A DNA stretch of 64,000 bases from CAYLLD01 sp964425135. Its GTDB lineage: Bacteria; Pseudomonadota; Alphaproteobacteria; Rhodobacterales; Rhodobacteraceae. The stretch's first letter is position 1. Every line of letters starts with the position of its first letter. A program made the translations under genes and the position numbers. The DNA lies in the NCBI GenBank assembly GCA_964425135.1, contig CAYRKW010000001.1:1-64000 (forward strand), in the 5' to 3' direction. This document shows positions 16,493 to 25,007 of this stretch, piece by piece. Below the pieces are notes generated by a model. The model worked only from the letters and a program-made list of their open reading frames with translations, had not been told where the DNA came from and made no database searches.

Positions 16493-18868
16493 GTGGTGAT
16501 AAAATTGCTTAAATATCAAAAACTTATTTTGGTTTTCTCACTTGTTTTTCTGCTGCTGTTTGGCGCTGCCGCACAGGCACAGACCGAGATTCCGCCCGAT
16601 TGGGAACAGACAGCAACAAGCGCGGAAAAAGCGCTAAGCGATGATGGCGTATCAAACGCCGTGCTGGAAAATTTGCGCGCCTCTCTTGCCACGCAACGTC
16701 AAGAAGCATTGGCCATTCAAGATGCGGCCCAGCCTGGTATTTCGTCCTTGCAGTCGCAGCTTGATGCGTTGGGTCCAGCCCCTGCCGATGGTGCGAGCGA
16801 ATCTGACGAGCGCGCCTCGCGCCGTGCGCGGCTTGAGGCGGAAATCGAGACCGCGCGCGCGCCCACGCTTGATGCGGAGATTGCCTATAATCGCGCGGAA
16901 AACCTGATTGAGCGCATCGATGCGGAGCTGTTGAAGCGGCTCACCGATCAGCTAACACGGCTGGGTCCAACGCCGCTCAATCCGGCCAATTGGGCCGCCA
17001 CATCCGAGCATATCGGGCAATATGTGGAAAAATCGCGCGGCGCGTTTGCCCTGACGATGGGTAATGGTGCGCTGCGCGACGGATATGTCGGCGGATTGCC
17101 GTTTGCGGCATTGATGTTGCTGGTGGCGTTGGCTTCGGGCTATCTGGCCCTGCCGCGCATTGAGCGGATCCTCAGCGCCTATGCCGTGGGACGCAGCGAT
17201 CAGGCGCGGTTCTGGATATACGGGTTCGGACGCACTGCCGCGATGCTTATCCTGTCGCTGATCACTGCGTTTTTCGCGGTGTCCGCCATTGAGCAGATCG
17301 CCGCGCCCATGCTGACAACAGCGCTGCGCAACAGCGCAATTCCGACAGCGGCACTCTCTATTGTGTTCGCCTATTTCCTGTCGAAGAAGATGTTCGGCGA
17401 CACCGCCAACACCTATGCGGTGCTCGATCGGGGCGAGGTGAATAATCGCCGTGCCTCTGGCCTGATCTTCTGGATCGGCATTGTGATTGCGCTGATTATT
17501 GTCACGCAAATGATCGCGGAAGACGCGCCGTTCACCGAGGCGTCGCAGGCGGTTTTGTTTCTGCCCTTGTGCGTGATCGGCGCCCTTTTGCTTTGGTCTT
17601 TGTGCCGGATCATCAAAAAGCCACTGCCGCACAGCAGCGGCGACGAGGAAGAGACCGCATCGCTGGTCCCGCAAAATCTCGGGCTGATCTGGTTTGCAAA
17701 GCTGGCCGGGATCGTTGCGCTGATTACCCCTGTGCTGGTGGCGGTTGGCTATCTCAACCTTGGGAAATTCCTGTTCGGCCCGACGCTGCTCAGCTTCATC
17801 GTCATCGGGTTTTTGATGGTGATTTTCTGCCTGTTGCGCGCAGGCATTGAGTTGTGGCTGGGGGCTAACGGCAATGAAGAAAAGCTCCAGGACCGGGCGC
17901 GGTATCAACTGGTGCCGGTCGTGTTGGGGTTTGTGCTGGTCTGCATCGGTTTGCCGATTTTGGCGCTGGTGTGGGGCGCGCGGGTCACGGATTTGCAGGA
18001 AATCTGGACATGGCTGCGCGATGGAGTTCCGATTGGCGAGACGCGGTTCTCGGTCACCGATCTGATGATCTTCGCGCTCGTCTTCGCAATCGGCTATGCG
18101 CTGACCCGCGGCGCGCAATCGGTGCTGCGCAATTCGGTTCTGCCGCGCACACAGCTTGATCTTGGCGCAAAGAATGCGCTTGTGACGGGGCTGGGCTATG
18201 TCGGGATTGTGCTGGCGGCGATATTTGCCATCACCTCCACCGGGCTCGATTTGTCCAATCTGGCGATTGTCGCTGGTGCGCTGTCAGTCGGGATCGGTTT
18301 TGGATTGCAAACCATCGTCTCGAACTTCGTCTCTGGTATTATCCTGCTGATCGAGCGTCCCATCAAACAAGGCGACTGGATCGAGGTCGCGGGCTATTCG
18401 GGCAACGTGAAGCAAATCTCGGTCCGTTCCACCATTATCGACACCTTCGATAAGGCCAGCGTGATTGTTCCGAACTCGGAGCTGATCGCCGGCACGGTGC
18501 TCAACCGGACCTATGGCAATCTGATGGGGCGTATTCTGGTGCCCATCGGGGTCGCCTACGGCAGTGACCTGAAGCTCGTCAAAGAGATATTGACCGAGAT
18601 CGCGCAATCTAATCCTTCCGTCCTGCGATACCCTGCGCCTTTGGTGACGCTCGCCGGGTTCGGGGCGGATTCGATTGATTTCGAGATCCGCGCACATCTG
18701 CGCGATGTGAACTCGATGCTGACGGTGACATCAGACATAAACTTCGAGATCGCCGAGAAGTTTGCCGAGGCAGGCGTGGATATTCCGTTTGCGCAACGGG
18801 AGGTGAATTTGAAGAATGTGCGCGAAGTGGCGGACCTCTTGGCCAAGGCAGCGACAAAAAAGGGCTGA
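16493..18868 (+). CDS. Large mechanosensitive channel (DUF3772 plus MscS)
   Basis: 791 residues. A signal peptide (LVFSLVFLLLFGAAAQAQ) is followed by a periplasmic helical, coiled-coil-rich region (about 30-190; DUF3772-like) and some ten membrane helices (about 195-590). The C-terminal MscS domain includes the pore helix NLAIVAGALSVGIGFGLQTI, IILLIERPIKQGDWIEV, and the beta domain with NRTYGNLMGRILVPIGVAYG. This matches the MscK/MscM-like channels that release solutes during osmotic downshock in the inner membrane. Translation starts at GTG 16493 or the next GTG at 16496, with AGG a few bases before. It stands 39 bases after cysK on the same strand and may be read through from it. Confidence 0.9.
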   Translation: MVIKLLKYQKLILVFSLVFLLLFGAAAQAQTEIPPDWEQTATSAEKALSDDGVSNAVLENLRASLATQRQEALAIQDAAQPGISSLQSQLDALGPAPADGASESDERASRRARLEAEIETARAPTLDAEIAYNRAENLIERIDAELLKRLTDQLTRLGPTPLNPANWAATSEHIGQYVEKSRGAFALTMGNGALRDGYVGGLPFAALMLLVALASGYLALPRIERILSAYAVGRSDQARFWIYGFGRTAAMLILSLITAFFAVSAIEQIAAPMLTTALRNSAIPTAALSIVFAYFLSKKMFGDTANTYAVLDRGEVNNRRASGLIFWIGIVIALIIVTQMIAEDAPFTEASQAVLFLPLCVIGALLLWSLCRIIKKPLPHSSGDEEETASLVPQNLGLIWFAKLAGIVALITPVLVAVGYLNLGKFLFGPTLLSFIVIGFLMVIFCLLRAGIELWLGANGNEEKLQDRARYQLVPVVLGFVLVCIGLPILALVWGARVTDLQEIWTWLRDGVPIGETRFSVTDLMIFALVFAIGYALTRGAQSVLRNSVLPRTQLDLGAKNALVTGLGYVGIVLAAIFAITSTGLDLSNLAIVAGALSVGIGFGLQTIVSNFVSGIILLIERPIKQGDWIEVAGYSGNVKQISVRSTIIDTFDKASVIVPNSELIAGTVLNRTYGNLMGRILVPIGVAYGSDLKLVKEILTEIAQSNPSVLRYPAPLVTLAGFGADSIDFEIRAHLRDVNSMLTVTSDINFEIAEKFAEAGVDIPFAQREVNLKNVREVADLLAKAATKKG

Positions 18869-18948
18869 AAAGATCACGCGCGTGGTTTGAGGCCGATTTG
18901 GGCTATTGATTTTCTTAAATATGAACCGCTATAAGCGCGCTCACATGC

Positions 18949-19038
18949 GGAGAGGTGGCCGAGTGGTCGAAGGCGCACGCCTGGAAAGTGTGTAGGCGGG
19001 AGACCGTCTCCAGGGTTCGAATCCCTGTCTCTCCGCCA
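18949..19038 (+). tRNA. tRNA-Ser (GGA anticodon)
   Basis: A 90-base class II tRNA with an encoded 3' CCA. The acceptor stem GGAGAGG pairs with TCTCTCC (one G-T pair), the D arm is GCC/GGC, and the anticodon arm CACGC/GTGTG has loop CTGGAAA giving anticodon GGA. A long variable arm typical of tRNA-Ser follows (GGCGGGAGACCGTC), and the T arm is CAGGG-TTCGAAT-CCCTG with discriminator G. It reads UCC and UCU serine codons. Confidence 0.97.
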
Positions 19039-19158
19039 CCTTACGATCAACCAGAACTCAAGCGTTGTGAGTGTACCGGATCAAGCAGCGGGGTGCAGTA
19101 GGGGCGGCGGTGTCGCCCGGCTCGACTGGCGCTTTGCAGCTAAGCCCTTGTACCGCAC

Positions 19159-19314
19159 ATGTCCAAACGGCAGATCATCATCCCAAATGAAGATTATGAA
19201 GATGCGCAAGGCCTCTCGCGGATTGCTCTGCTAATGGCCGGCAGCTTGACCGTCAGCGGTTGTTTGGCGGTGCGGGGTTTGACCCACCGCTCGATGTCGA
19301 GCGTTTGGCGATGA
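19159..19314 (+). pseudogene. Possible BrnA-type antitoxin remnant
   Basis: A 51-codon frame begins MSKRQIIIPNEDYEDA. This resembles the start of BrnA-type antitoxins, which as I recall open with a basic KR-x-II-x-P segment followed by acidic EEDA. After about 16 codons the resemblance stops and no ribbon-helix-helix DNA-binding part follows, nor is there a BrnT toxin gene upstream. The 278 bases between the tRNA and the CoA-transferase gene hold nothing else I can support. It reads best as a degraded toxin-antitoxin remnant beside a tRNA gene, a common integration position; a chance ORF is possible. Confidence 0.25.
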
Positions 19315-19316
19315 GA

Positions 19317-20489
19317 TCAATCATCAGGCTTCGTTCCATCCAACCACGCCAAAATTTCTGCAGTATGTTCGCCAATCGCAGGTGCCGGATTGCTCAACTT
19401 GAGCGGCGCGTTGCCGTTAAACCGAAAGGGGAGCGTTGGCACCTGCGTACCATCGCTCACGACTTGCACAAAACCGCGTGCCTTCACCTGCTCGGAGGCC
19501 AGCGCCTCTGGAAGCGTGCGCAATCGCGCCGCAGGCACCCCAGCCGCTTGCAGGATAGGCTCCCACTCCAGCGCGGTTTTCTGTCCCAACGCGGTTTCAA
19601 TCTCTTCCGACAATGCGCGCGCATGATCTTTGCGCGCGGACCGCTCAGCATAGCGCGGGTCGCGCAGCCAATCCTCACGCCCCAAAACGGTTGCCAGTTT
19701 GATAAAATGCATCTCCTCATTCACGCCCAACGACATGACGCCCTGCTTGCACGGAAAACTCCCAGCCCCCGGTGAGCGGCTGTTGGCGTGGTTGCCGCGT
19801 CGTTGCGGGGCGTTGCCGGTTTGCAGGTAATCGGTGATGGTCGAGCTCATCAGGCTCAATCCGGTCTCCAGCATCGAGATGTCGATAAACGTTCCCTTGC
19901 CGGTCTTCTCCCGCTGAAAAAGCGCGGCCGAAATCGCAAAACCCGCTGCCATCGCCGTCGCGTAATCCAGAACTGGGGCGCCGGTACGTATCGGCCCGCT
20001 CTCTTGCGTCCCCGTCGCATCCATCAACCCGCAACTGGCCTGAATATTCACATCATAGGCGGCCGTGTTGTCCTGCGGACCGCCGCGCCCGTAGCCGGTC
20101 AGAGCGCAGTGAATGAGATGCGGATGCCGTGCTGCCAGCGTGTCCTCATCAAGGGCGAGACGGCGCATGGTCTGCGGCACATGGTTCTCCACCAGAACAT
20201 CTGCGCGCGCCAAAAGCGCATGAAACCTCTCCAGCCCCTGCGCCGTCTCCAGATCGAGCGCAATCGACTTCTTGCCAGCGCCTTGGGTCAGATAGGACGT
20301 GCTCATCCCCTTGCTGGCGGCTCGCGCATCTGTTCCGCCACGATGCCGGATCGCATCGCCCTTGTGGGGCGATTCCACTTTGATGACATTCGCGCCCAGC
20401 AGCCCCAGATAATAAGAGCATGCCGGTCCAGCCAAAACATGGGTAAAATCAATGACCAGCAGGTCTTTCAGCGGTTGATTGGCTTGCAA
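19317..20489 (-). CDS. CaiB/BaiF-family (class III) CoA-transferase
   Basis: 390 residues with class III CoA-transferase features: the N-terminal VIDFTHVLAGPACSYYLGLLGANVIKVESP, the KKSIALDLET strand, the catalytic aspartate region AAYDVNIQASCGLMDATG, and FIDISMLETGLSLM. These enzymes move CoA from a donor such as succinyl-CoA to an organic acid. It is transcribed away from the tctCBA / AbrB / MmgE-PrpD operon across a 229-base shared control region. It may activate the acid that this transporter imports; the acid itself (for example an itaconate- or citramalate-like compound) is inference only. Confidence 0.9.
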   Translation of the reverse strand: MQANQPLKDLLVIDFTHVLAGPACSYYLGLLGANVIKVESPHKGDAIRHRGGTDARAASKGMSTSYLTQGAGKKSIALDLETAQGLERFHALLARADVLVENHVPQTMRRLALDEDTLAARHPHLIHCALTGYGRGGPQDNTAAYDVNIQASCGLMDATGTQESGPIRTGAPVLDYATAMAAGFAISAALFQREKTGKGTFIDISMLETGLSLMSSTITDYLQTGNAPQRRGNHANSRSPGAGSFPCKQGVMSLGVNEEMHFIKLATVLGREDWLRDPRYAERSARKDHARALSEEIETALGQKTALEWEPILQAAGVPAARLRTLPEALASEQVKARGFVQVVSDGTQVPTLPFRFNGNAPLKLSNPAPAIGEHTAEILAWLDGTKPDD

Positions 20490-20674
20490 GGGATCATCCT
20501 CCTTGGTCTCGCCGCGATGCTAGTGCGAGGCGCGGTCCAAGCAAAGCGGAATACGCAAAAATACAAGACAAACAAATTTTGGCGCGATGCGGCGCTATAA
20601 AGACTCGACAAATGCTCCAAGGGCCATAAAACTGGCCTGCAACGCGGGTGATGGGCAAGCTGTCTTGGAACATC

Positions 20675-20688
20675 GACAACCTGTTGTC
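20675..20688. promoter_or_regulatory. Operator-like palindrome upstream of tctC
   Basis: GACAAC-CT-GTTGTC is a perfect inverted repeat lying 31 bases before the tctC ATG in the region shared with the divergent CoA-transferase gene. Size and symmetry suit a dimeric regulator (GntR or LysR type). No regulator gene is adjacent, so the binding protein is unknown. Confidence 0.4.
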
Positions 20689-20718
20689 AAAATGAATAAA
20701 TACCTTTGGGAGGACTAC

Positions 20719-21693
20719 ATGAAAACGACGAAAAAGATCGCAGCCGGTATCGCCGCTGCTTCCATGCTGGCCGGTGGAGCGGCCTTCGCGGATTATCCTG
20801 AAAAACCGATCAAGATCATGGTTGGCTTCTCCGCAGGCGGCGGCACGGACACAACCGCGCGCGGCTTTGCATCCTACATGCACGAAGCGCCCTCGATGAA
20901 CGGCCTGCCAGCCTATATCGTGAACCTGCCCGGTGCCTCCGGCCAGAAAGCGGCATCTGCCGTTCTGGACGAAGAGCGCGACGGTCACACGCTTTACATG
21001 ATCAACATCGGTACATTCATCGCTGGCGAATTGGCCAAAGGCGATGAGCGCCCGTACCACATCCCCGATGATTTCGTGAACCTTGGCTGTGCCTCGCAGC
21101 TCGTGACATCGCTTCAGGTGCATTCATCGAACCCTGCGCAAAATTTGCAGGAATTCATCGAGAATGCCAAAGCATCGGGCGAAGAAATCACTTGGGGCAC
21201 ATCGGGTGCGGCTACCATGCACGCGACCATCGGCCACGTGGTGTTGGATGCCAACGGCATCAAGCACAAGAAAGTGCCCTTTAAAGGCGGCTCCAAAGCG
21301 CGTGCGGCTCTCGTGTCGCAATCTGTTGATGCTGTCTTTGGCGGTGTGAACACGATCCCCGGCTTTGAAGCTGACATCCGTGCGCTCGCCTCCGCTGGTG
21401 CAGAGCGCGACCCAATGGCGCCTGATCTGCCAACCTTTGTTGAGCAAAACTCGCCGGGCGTTGAGTTCACAGGTCTGATGTGTCTGTTTGCCGCAAATGG
21501 TGTCTCTGACGAAGTTAAGGAAGACGTTGGTGCAGCGATTGAGACCATCGCAGGCATCGAAGGCTACCAGCGTTATATGGGCAAAAACGATCTTGCGTCC
21601 TTCTACACAAATGCTGCCGATGCAACGGCGGCGCAGGATGTGATGTTTGAGGTCATGGGCCCAGTGGTCGCTGAAATCATCGCGAACCAGTAA
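20719..21693 (+). CDS. tctC: Tripartite tricarboxylate transporter solute-binding protein (TctC-type)
   Basis: 324 residues. A Sec signal (KKIAAGIAAASMLAGGAAFA) precedes DYPEKPIKIMVGFSAGGGTD, the hallmark N-terminus of TctC/Bug periplasmic receptors, with later family signatures LPGASGQKAASAVLDEERDG and PFKGGSKARAALVSQSVDAV. It captures a carboxylate in the periplasm and hands it to TctAB. The ATG at 20719 has GGGAGGA four bases before it; the frame is open upstream without another good start. An intrinsic terminator directly follows the gene, consistent with making more receptor than membrane subunits. Confidence 0.92.
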   Translation: MKTTKKIAAGIAAASMLAGGAAFADYPEKPIKIMVGFSAGGGTDTTARGFASYMHEAPSMNGLPAYIVNLPGASGQKAASAVLDEERDGHTLYMINIGTFIAGELAKGDERPYHIPDDFVNLGCASQLVTSLQVHSSNPAQNLQEFIENAKASGEEITWGTSGAATMHATIGHVVLDANGIKHKKVPFKGGSKARAALVSQSVDAVFGGVNTIPGFEADIRALASAGAERDPMAPDLPTFVEQNSPGVEFTGLMCLFAANGVSDEVKEDVGAAIETIAGIEGYQRYMGKNDLASFYTNAADATAAQDVMFEVMGPVVAEIIANQ

Positions 21694-21710
21694 GGCTGTG
21701 TGACGAGAAC

Positions 21711-21744
21711 GGGGCAAGCCAACCGATGGCTTGCCCCTTTTTTT
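21711..21744 (+). terminator. Intrinsic terminator/attenuator between tctC and tctB
   Basis: GGGGCAAGCC and GGCTTGCCCC form a perfect ten-base stem with a seven-base loop, followed by seven T residues. It lies inside the tctCBA operon, 18 bases after the tctC stop, so partial read-through would set the receptor-to-permease ratio. Confidence 0.85.
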
Positions 21745-21780
21745 GCGCGCAACTGTATAATCGCGCAGGGCGGGGAGCCG

Positions 21781-22302
21781 ATGGACAATCACGACAAAGA
21801 TCACAATCATAAAATCAAGGTCGAATACGGCGTGGGCGCGGTCGTCATGCTGGTCGGCCTTTGGTTTGTCTACCAGGCCTTCACGATCGAGACATCCAAA
21901 GAAGCGGTCGGCCCACGCACCATGCCGATGCTCTTGGCCGTCGCGCTGGTGATCAGCGGCATCTGGCTTGCGTTTCGTGCCGTCACAGGGCGCACAGGCG
22001 ATCTCAAAGAAGGCTACGGCTTTCTTGAAAGCGATGTGAAGCGGATCTTCATGGTTGTCGGTTGCGGCGCGATATTCGTCCTTTTGTTCTGGGCTTTTGG
22101 CTATTTCGTCGCGCTGATTTTCACCTTCATCGCAATGCTCTTCACCTTCGGCGTGCGCAACTGGCCGGTGATGATCATCGGCGCGGTCGTGCTTGCCTTT
22201 GCATTTCAGGCGCTCTTCATGGGGGTTATGCGTTTGAACGATCCCAAAGGGGCGATTGTCGATATGCGCCCCTATACCAACTGGATCACAGGGGCCAAAT
22301 GA
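21781..22302 (+). CDS. tctB: Small membrane subunit of tripartite tricarboxylate transporter (TctB-type)
   Basis: 173 residues with four hydrophobic helices (VEYGVGAVVMLVGLWFVYQA, TMPMLLAVALVISGIWLAFR, MVVGCGAIFVLLFWAFGYFV, WPVMIIGAVVLAFAFQALFM) and the GPRTMPML motif typical of TctB. A short His/Asp-rich cytoplasmic start (MDNHDKDHNHK) precedes them. TctB supports the large TctA permease. The ATG at 21781 follows GGGGAG; the frame is open further upstream, but that part covers the terminator and is not coding. The next gene starts two bases after this stop. Confidence 0.88.
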   Translation: MDNHDKDHNHKIKVEYGVGAVVMLVGLWFVYQAFTIETSKEAVGPRTMPMLLAVALVISGIWLAFRAVTGRTGDLKEGYGFLESDVKRIFMVVGCGAIFVLLFWAFGYFVALIFTFIAMLFTFGVRNWPVMIIGAVVLAFAFQALFMGVMRLNDPKGAIVDMRPYTNWITGAK

Positions 22303-22303
22303 C

Positions 22304-23938
22304 ATGATGCAAGACCAATGCGCAGGGCTCGAAGCATGGTTCGAAAGCCTTGGCTTCCTCTCGATTTTCTTTGATATTTCATGCGGTTTCGTGATCCTGT
22401 TCAACGATCCGTTCGCGCTCGGTTTCGTCGTTCTGGCCGCTATCGTCGGGATCATCTTCGGCGCGCTTCCGGGTCTGACCGCTGCCGCTGCTATCGCGAT
22501 GATGCTGCCCATCCTGATCGTTTACAACGACGATATCGGCGGCTTGGCGGGCCTTGCGTTTCTTTATGTGATCGGCAAATCCGGCCGCTATGGTGGCTCG
22601 ATTGCCGCGATCCTTTTCAACACGCCTGGCACAGCTGCATCTGCGGCCACTATGCAAGACGGCTACCCGATGACCCAAAAAGGGCAGGCGGGTAAAGCGC
22701 TGAAAACCGCAACGGTCGCCTCTGCCTATGGCGATTATTTTGGCGAGATTATCCTGATCTTCGGCGCGGTCGCCATTGCCACCTTTACCCGCAAATTCGG
22801 TCCGCCGGAGAATTTTGCGATCTATCTGATGGCCTTTGTCGTCATCGGCTCTGTGGTCAGCGACAGCATCATCAAGGGGATTGTCTCGACGCTTTTTGGC
22901 GCGGTTGTCGGGCTGATTGGCGAGGACATAATCACCGGTCAGTTTAAAATGACCATGGGCATTGCGGAACTTGAATCCGGCATGGCGCTCGTGCCGTTGC
23001 TGATCGGCGTTTTCGTGATCTCTGAAGTGATCATTCAGGCCGAAAAGGCCGCAAAAGTCAAAATGATCGATCTTGACGCAATGGCCGTTGAGGATCCGAC
23101 TGCGCATTACTTTACATGGCCGGAGTTCAAACGCTGCATCCCGCTCATGTTCCGCTCGTCCATCTACGGCTCGCTCATCGGAATGATGCCGGGGCTCGGC
23201 TCCTCGGTGGCCTGTTTCGTCGCCTACGGCGAAGAGAAACGCAAAGCCAAGAACAAGAGCGAATGGGGCACTGGTGTTGTCGAAGGTATCGCAGCACCCG
23301 AGAGCGCCAACAACGCGGTCTCCGGCCCCTCCATGATCCCGCTTCTGACCCTGGGCATTCCCGGATCAACCATCGCCGCTGTGCTGATCGGTATGTTCCT
23401 TGTGAACGGTCTGCAACCGGGACCGACGATCTTCGCCGAAGAGCCGCCGCTCTTCATGGGCGGACAGCTTATCAGCCCGCGCGAGTTCATCTTTGGCGTC
23501 TTTGCAGCCGGCCTCATCGGTATCGCCTGCTATGCGATCATCGGCTATTTCATGGCCCCTTATGTGGGCAAGCTGATCGCTTTGTTGCCCACGCAATACC
23601 TCTATCCGTTCATCTTCATGACCGCGCTCGCCGCCAGTTATTCGTCGCGCGCTTCGATCTGGGATGTCGGCTTCGCGCTCCTCTTTGGGGTGATCGGCTA
23701 CGCGATGCGGCGAACGAACTTCTCTGCCGCCGCCTTCATCATTGCTTTCGTGCTGACATCGAGCATGGAAGAGGCGTTCCGTCAGTCGATGATCATCTCC
23801 GACAGCGGCGTGATGATCTTCCTGAACTTCCAGTATCAGGGCAAGTTCTCCTATGCGCCCATCTTCCTGCTCATAGGTCTTGCGGTGGTGGTTTTCAGGG
23901 CGTGGTCCAGCTATCGGGCCCGCGAGAGCGAGAGCTGA
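22304..23938 (+). CDS. tctA: Large permease subunit of tripartite tricarboxylate transporter (TctA-type)
   Basis: 544 residues with about twelve hydrophobic helices. The TctA signatures are present in both halves: GIIFGALPGLTAAAAIAMML near the start with IAAILFNTPGTAASAATMQD, and GSLIGMMPGLGSSVACFVAY with PLLTLGIPGSTIAAVLIGM in the second half, reflecting the internal duplication. It is the ion-coupled channel subunit for the acid captured by TctC. It starts two bases after tctB with AGGGG upstream. Confidence 0.92.
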   Translation: MMQDQCAGLEAWFESLGFLSIFFDISCGFVILFNDPFALGFVVLAAIVGIIFGALPGLTAAAAIAMMLPILIVYNDDIGGLAGLAFLYVIGKSGRYGGSIAAILFNTPGTAASAATMQDGYPMTQKGQAGKALKTATVASAYGDYFGEIILIFGAVAIATFTRKFGPPENFAIYLMAFVVIGSVVSDSIIKGIVSTLFGAVVGLIGEDIITGQFKMTMGIAELESGMALVPLLIGVFVISEVIIQAEKAAKVKMIDLDAMAVEDPTAHYFTWPEFKRCIPLMFRSSIYGSLIGMMPGLGSSVACFVAYGEEKRKAKNKSEWGTGVVEGIAAPESANNAVSGPSMIPLLTLGIPGSTIAAVLIGMFLVNGLQPGPTIFAEEPPLFMGGQLISPREFIFGVFAAGLIGIACYAIIGYFMAPYVGKLIALLPTQYLYPFIFMTALAASYSSRASIWDVGFALLFGVIGYAMRRTNFSAAAFIIAFVLTSSMEEAFRQSMIISDSGVMIFLNFQYQGKFSYAPIFLLIGLAVVVFRAWSSYRARESES

Positions 23939-23951
23939 CGAAAAGGCCAAT

Positions 23952-25007
23952 ATGGACGTCCGCATCCTCCTGATTTTCCTGTTCAGCCTGATCGGCGGCG
24001 GAGGAGCTTACGTTGCGGGCGTCCCCATGCCCTTCCTGTTAGGCGGCATCGTCGGCGCGGCAGGATTTGTCCTCTACTACGAGCGCAACGGGGATGAGCT
24101 GCCGAAAATGTCCCGCTGGGTGCGGTTGGTGTTCGCTGCCATCATTGGCTCGATGATCGGCACGCGCTTCTCGCCTGAACTCCTGTCGCTTTTGCCGCAT
24201 TTCTGGATTTCCGGCCTTGCGATCATCCCCTACATCCTGATCGCCCATGGCGGAAATTTCCTGATCATGCAGAAAATCGGCGGTTATAACGCCCGTGACG
24301 CCTATTTCGCCGGATTGCCGGGCGGGATCGTGGATTCGGTCGCGCTGGCAGAAGACGCCAGCGCCGATGTGCGCATCGTCACCGCGCAGCATTTCATCCG
24401 CATCATCCTTGTCGTATCCACCGTGCCGCTCCTGTTTTGGGTGATCGAAGGCAACGCGGTGGGATCCGTTGCAGGCGAGACGCTGGCCTCCACCGAATAC
24501 AGCGCCCGCGATGTCATCCTCCTCCTTGCTATCGCAGCGGCTGGGCTCTTTGCAGGACGCGCGATCAAACTGCCTGTGGCGCATCTGACCGGACCGCTCC
24601 TGCTCGGGCTCGCGCTTTCGGTCAGCGGGGTCATATCCGTGTCCATGCCCTCATGGCTCCAGCATCTCGCACAATATATGATCGGCGCATCGCTGGGTGC
24701 GCAATTCTCTGGCATCTCCCGAAAATTGCTGGCGCGCAGCCTGGGCGTTGGCGTTCTGTCCGGCGCTTATATGCTAGGGCTGGCCGCCGTGGCCGCTTAC
24801 GCGCTTGTGTCGCTCGTACCTGCCGGATTTGGCGCGCTTTTCATCAGCTTTGCCGCAGGCGGGTTGGCGGAGATGAGCCTCATCGCCCTTACACTCAACT
24901 TCAACCCTGTCGTCGTCGCCCTGCATCACCTCGCGCGGATATTCCTGACCGTCTGGATCGGCAAACTCATGGCCCAGCATATCTTCAAACTGGTGCCGCG
25001 CGGATGA
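23952..25007 (+). CDS. AbrB-family membrane protein, first of a tandem pair
   Basis: 351 residues of hydrophobic helices in two related halves, the AbrB-duplication (TIGR03082-like) family named from Bacillus regulatory work and unrelated to the AbrB DNA-binding protein. Signatures include GGGGAYVAGVPMPFLLGGIV, FAGLPGGIVDSVALAEDASA, and LPVAHLTGPLLLGLALSVSG with AAGGLAEMSLIALTLNFNP in the second half. The function is unsettled; putative transporters or auxiliaries of carboxylate uptake have been proposed. It lies 13 bases after tctA with AAAAGG before its ATG, and its stop overlaps the second copy (ATGA). Confidence 0.8.
   Translation: MDVRILLIFLFSLIGGGGAYVAGVPMPFLLGGIVGAAGFVLYYERNGDELPKMSRWVRLVFAAIIGSMIGTRFSPELLSLLPHFWISGLAIIPYILIAHGGNFLIMQKIGGYNARDAYFAGLPGGIVDSVALAEDASADVRIVTAQHFIRIILVVSTVPLLFWVIEGNAVGSVAGETLASTEYSARDVILLLAIAAAGLFAGRAIKLPVAHLTGPLLLGLALSVSGVISVSMPSWLQHLAQYMIGASLGAQFSGISRKLLARSLGVGVLSGAYMLGLAAVAAYALVSLVPAGFGALFISFAAGGLAEMSLIALTLNFNPVVVALHHLARIFLTVWIGKLMAQHIFKLVPRG

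Noticed and set aside
16952..18118. 388-codon minus-strand frame opposite the MscS gene
   Set aside because: Gln/Arg/His-rich shadow of hydrophobic helices on the coding strand; no ribosome-binding site or motif.
21124..22512. 462-codon minus-strand frame over tctC, tctB and tctA
   Set aside because: It spans three recognised genes and an intrinsic terminator; composition is that of a complement shadow.
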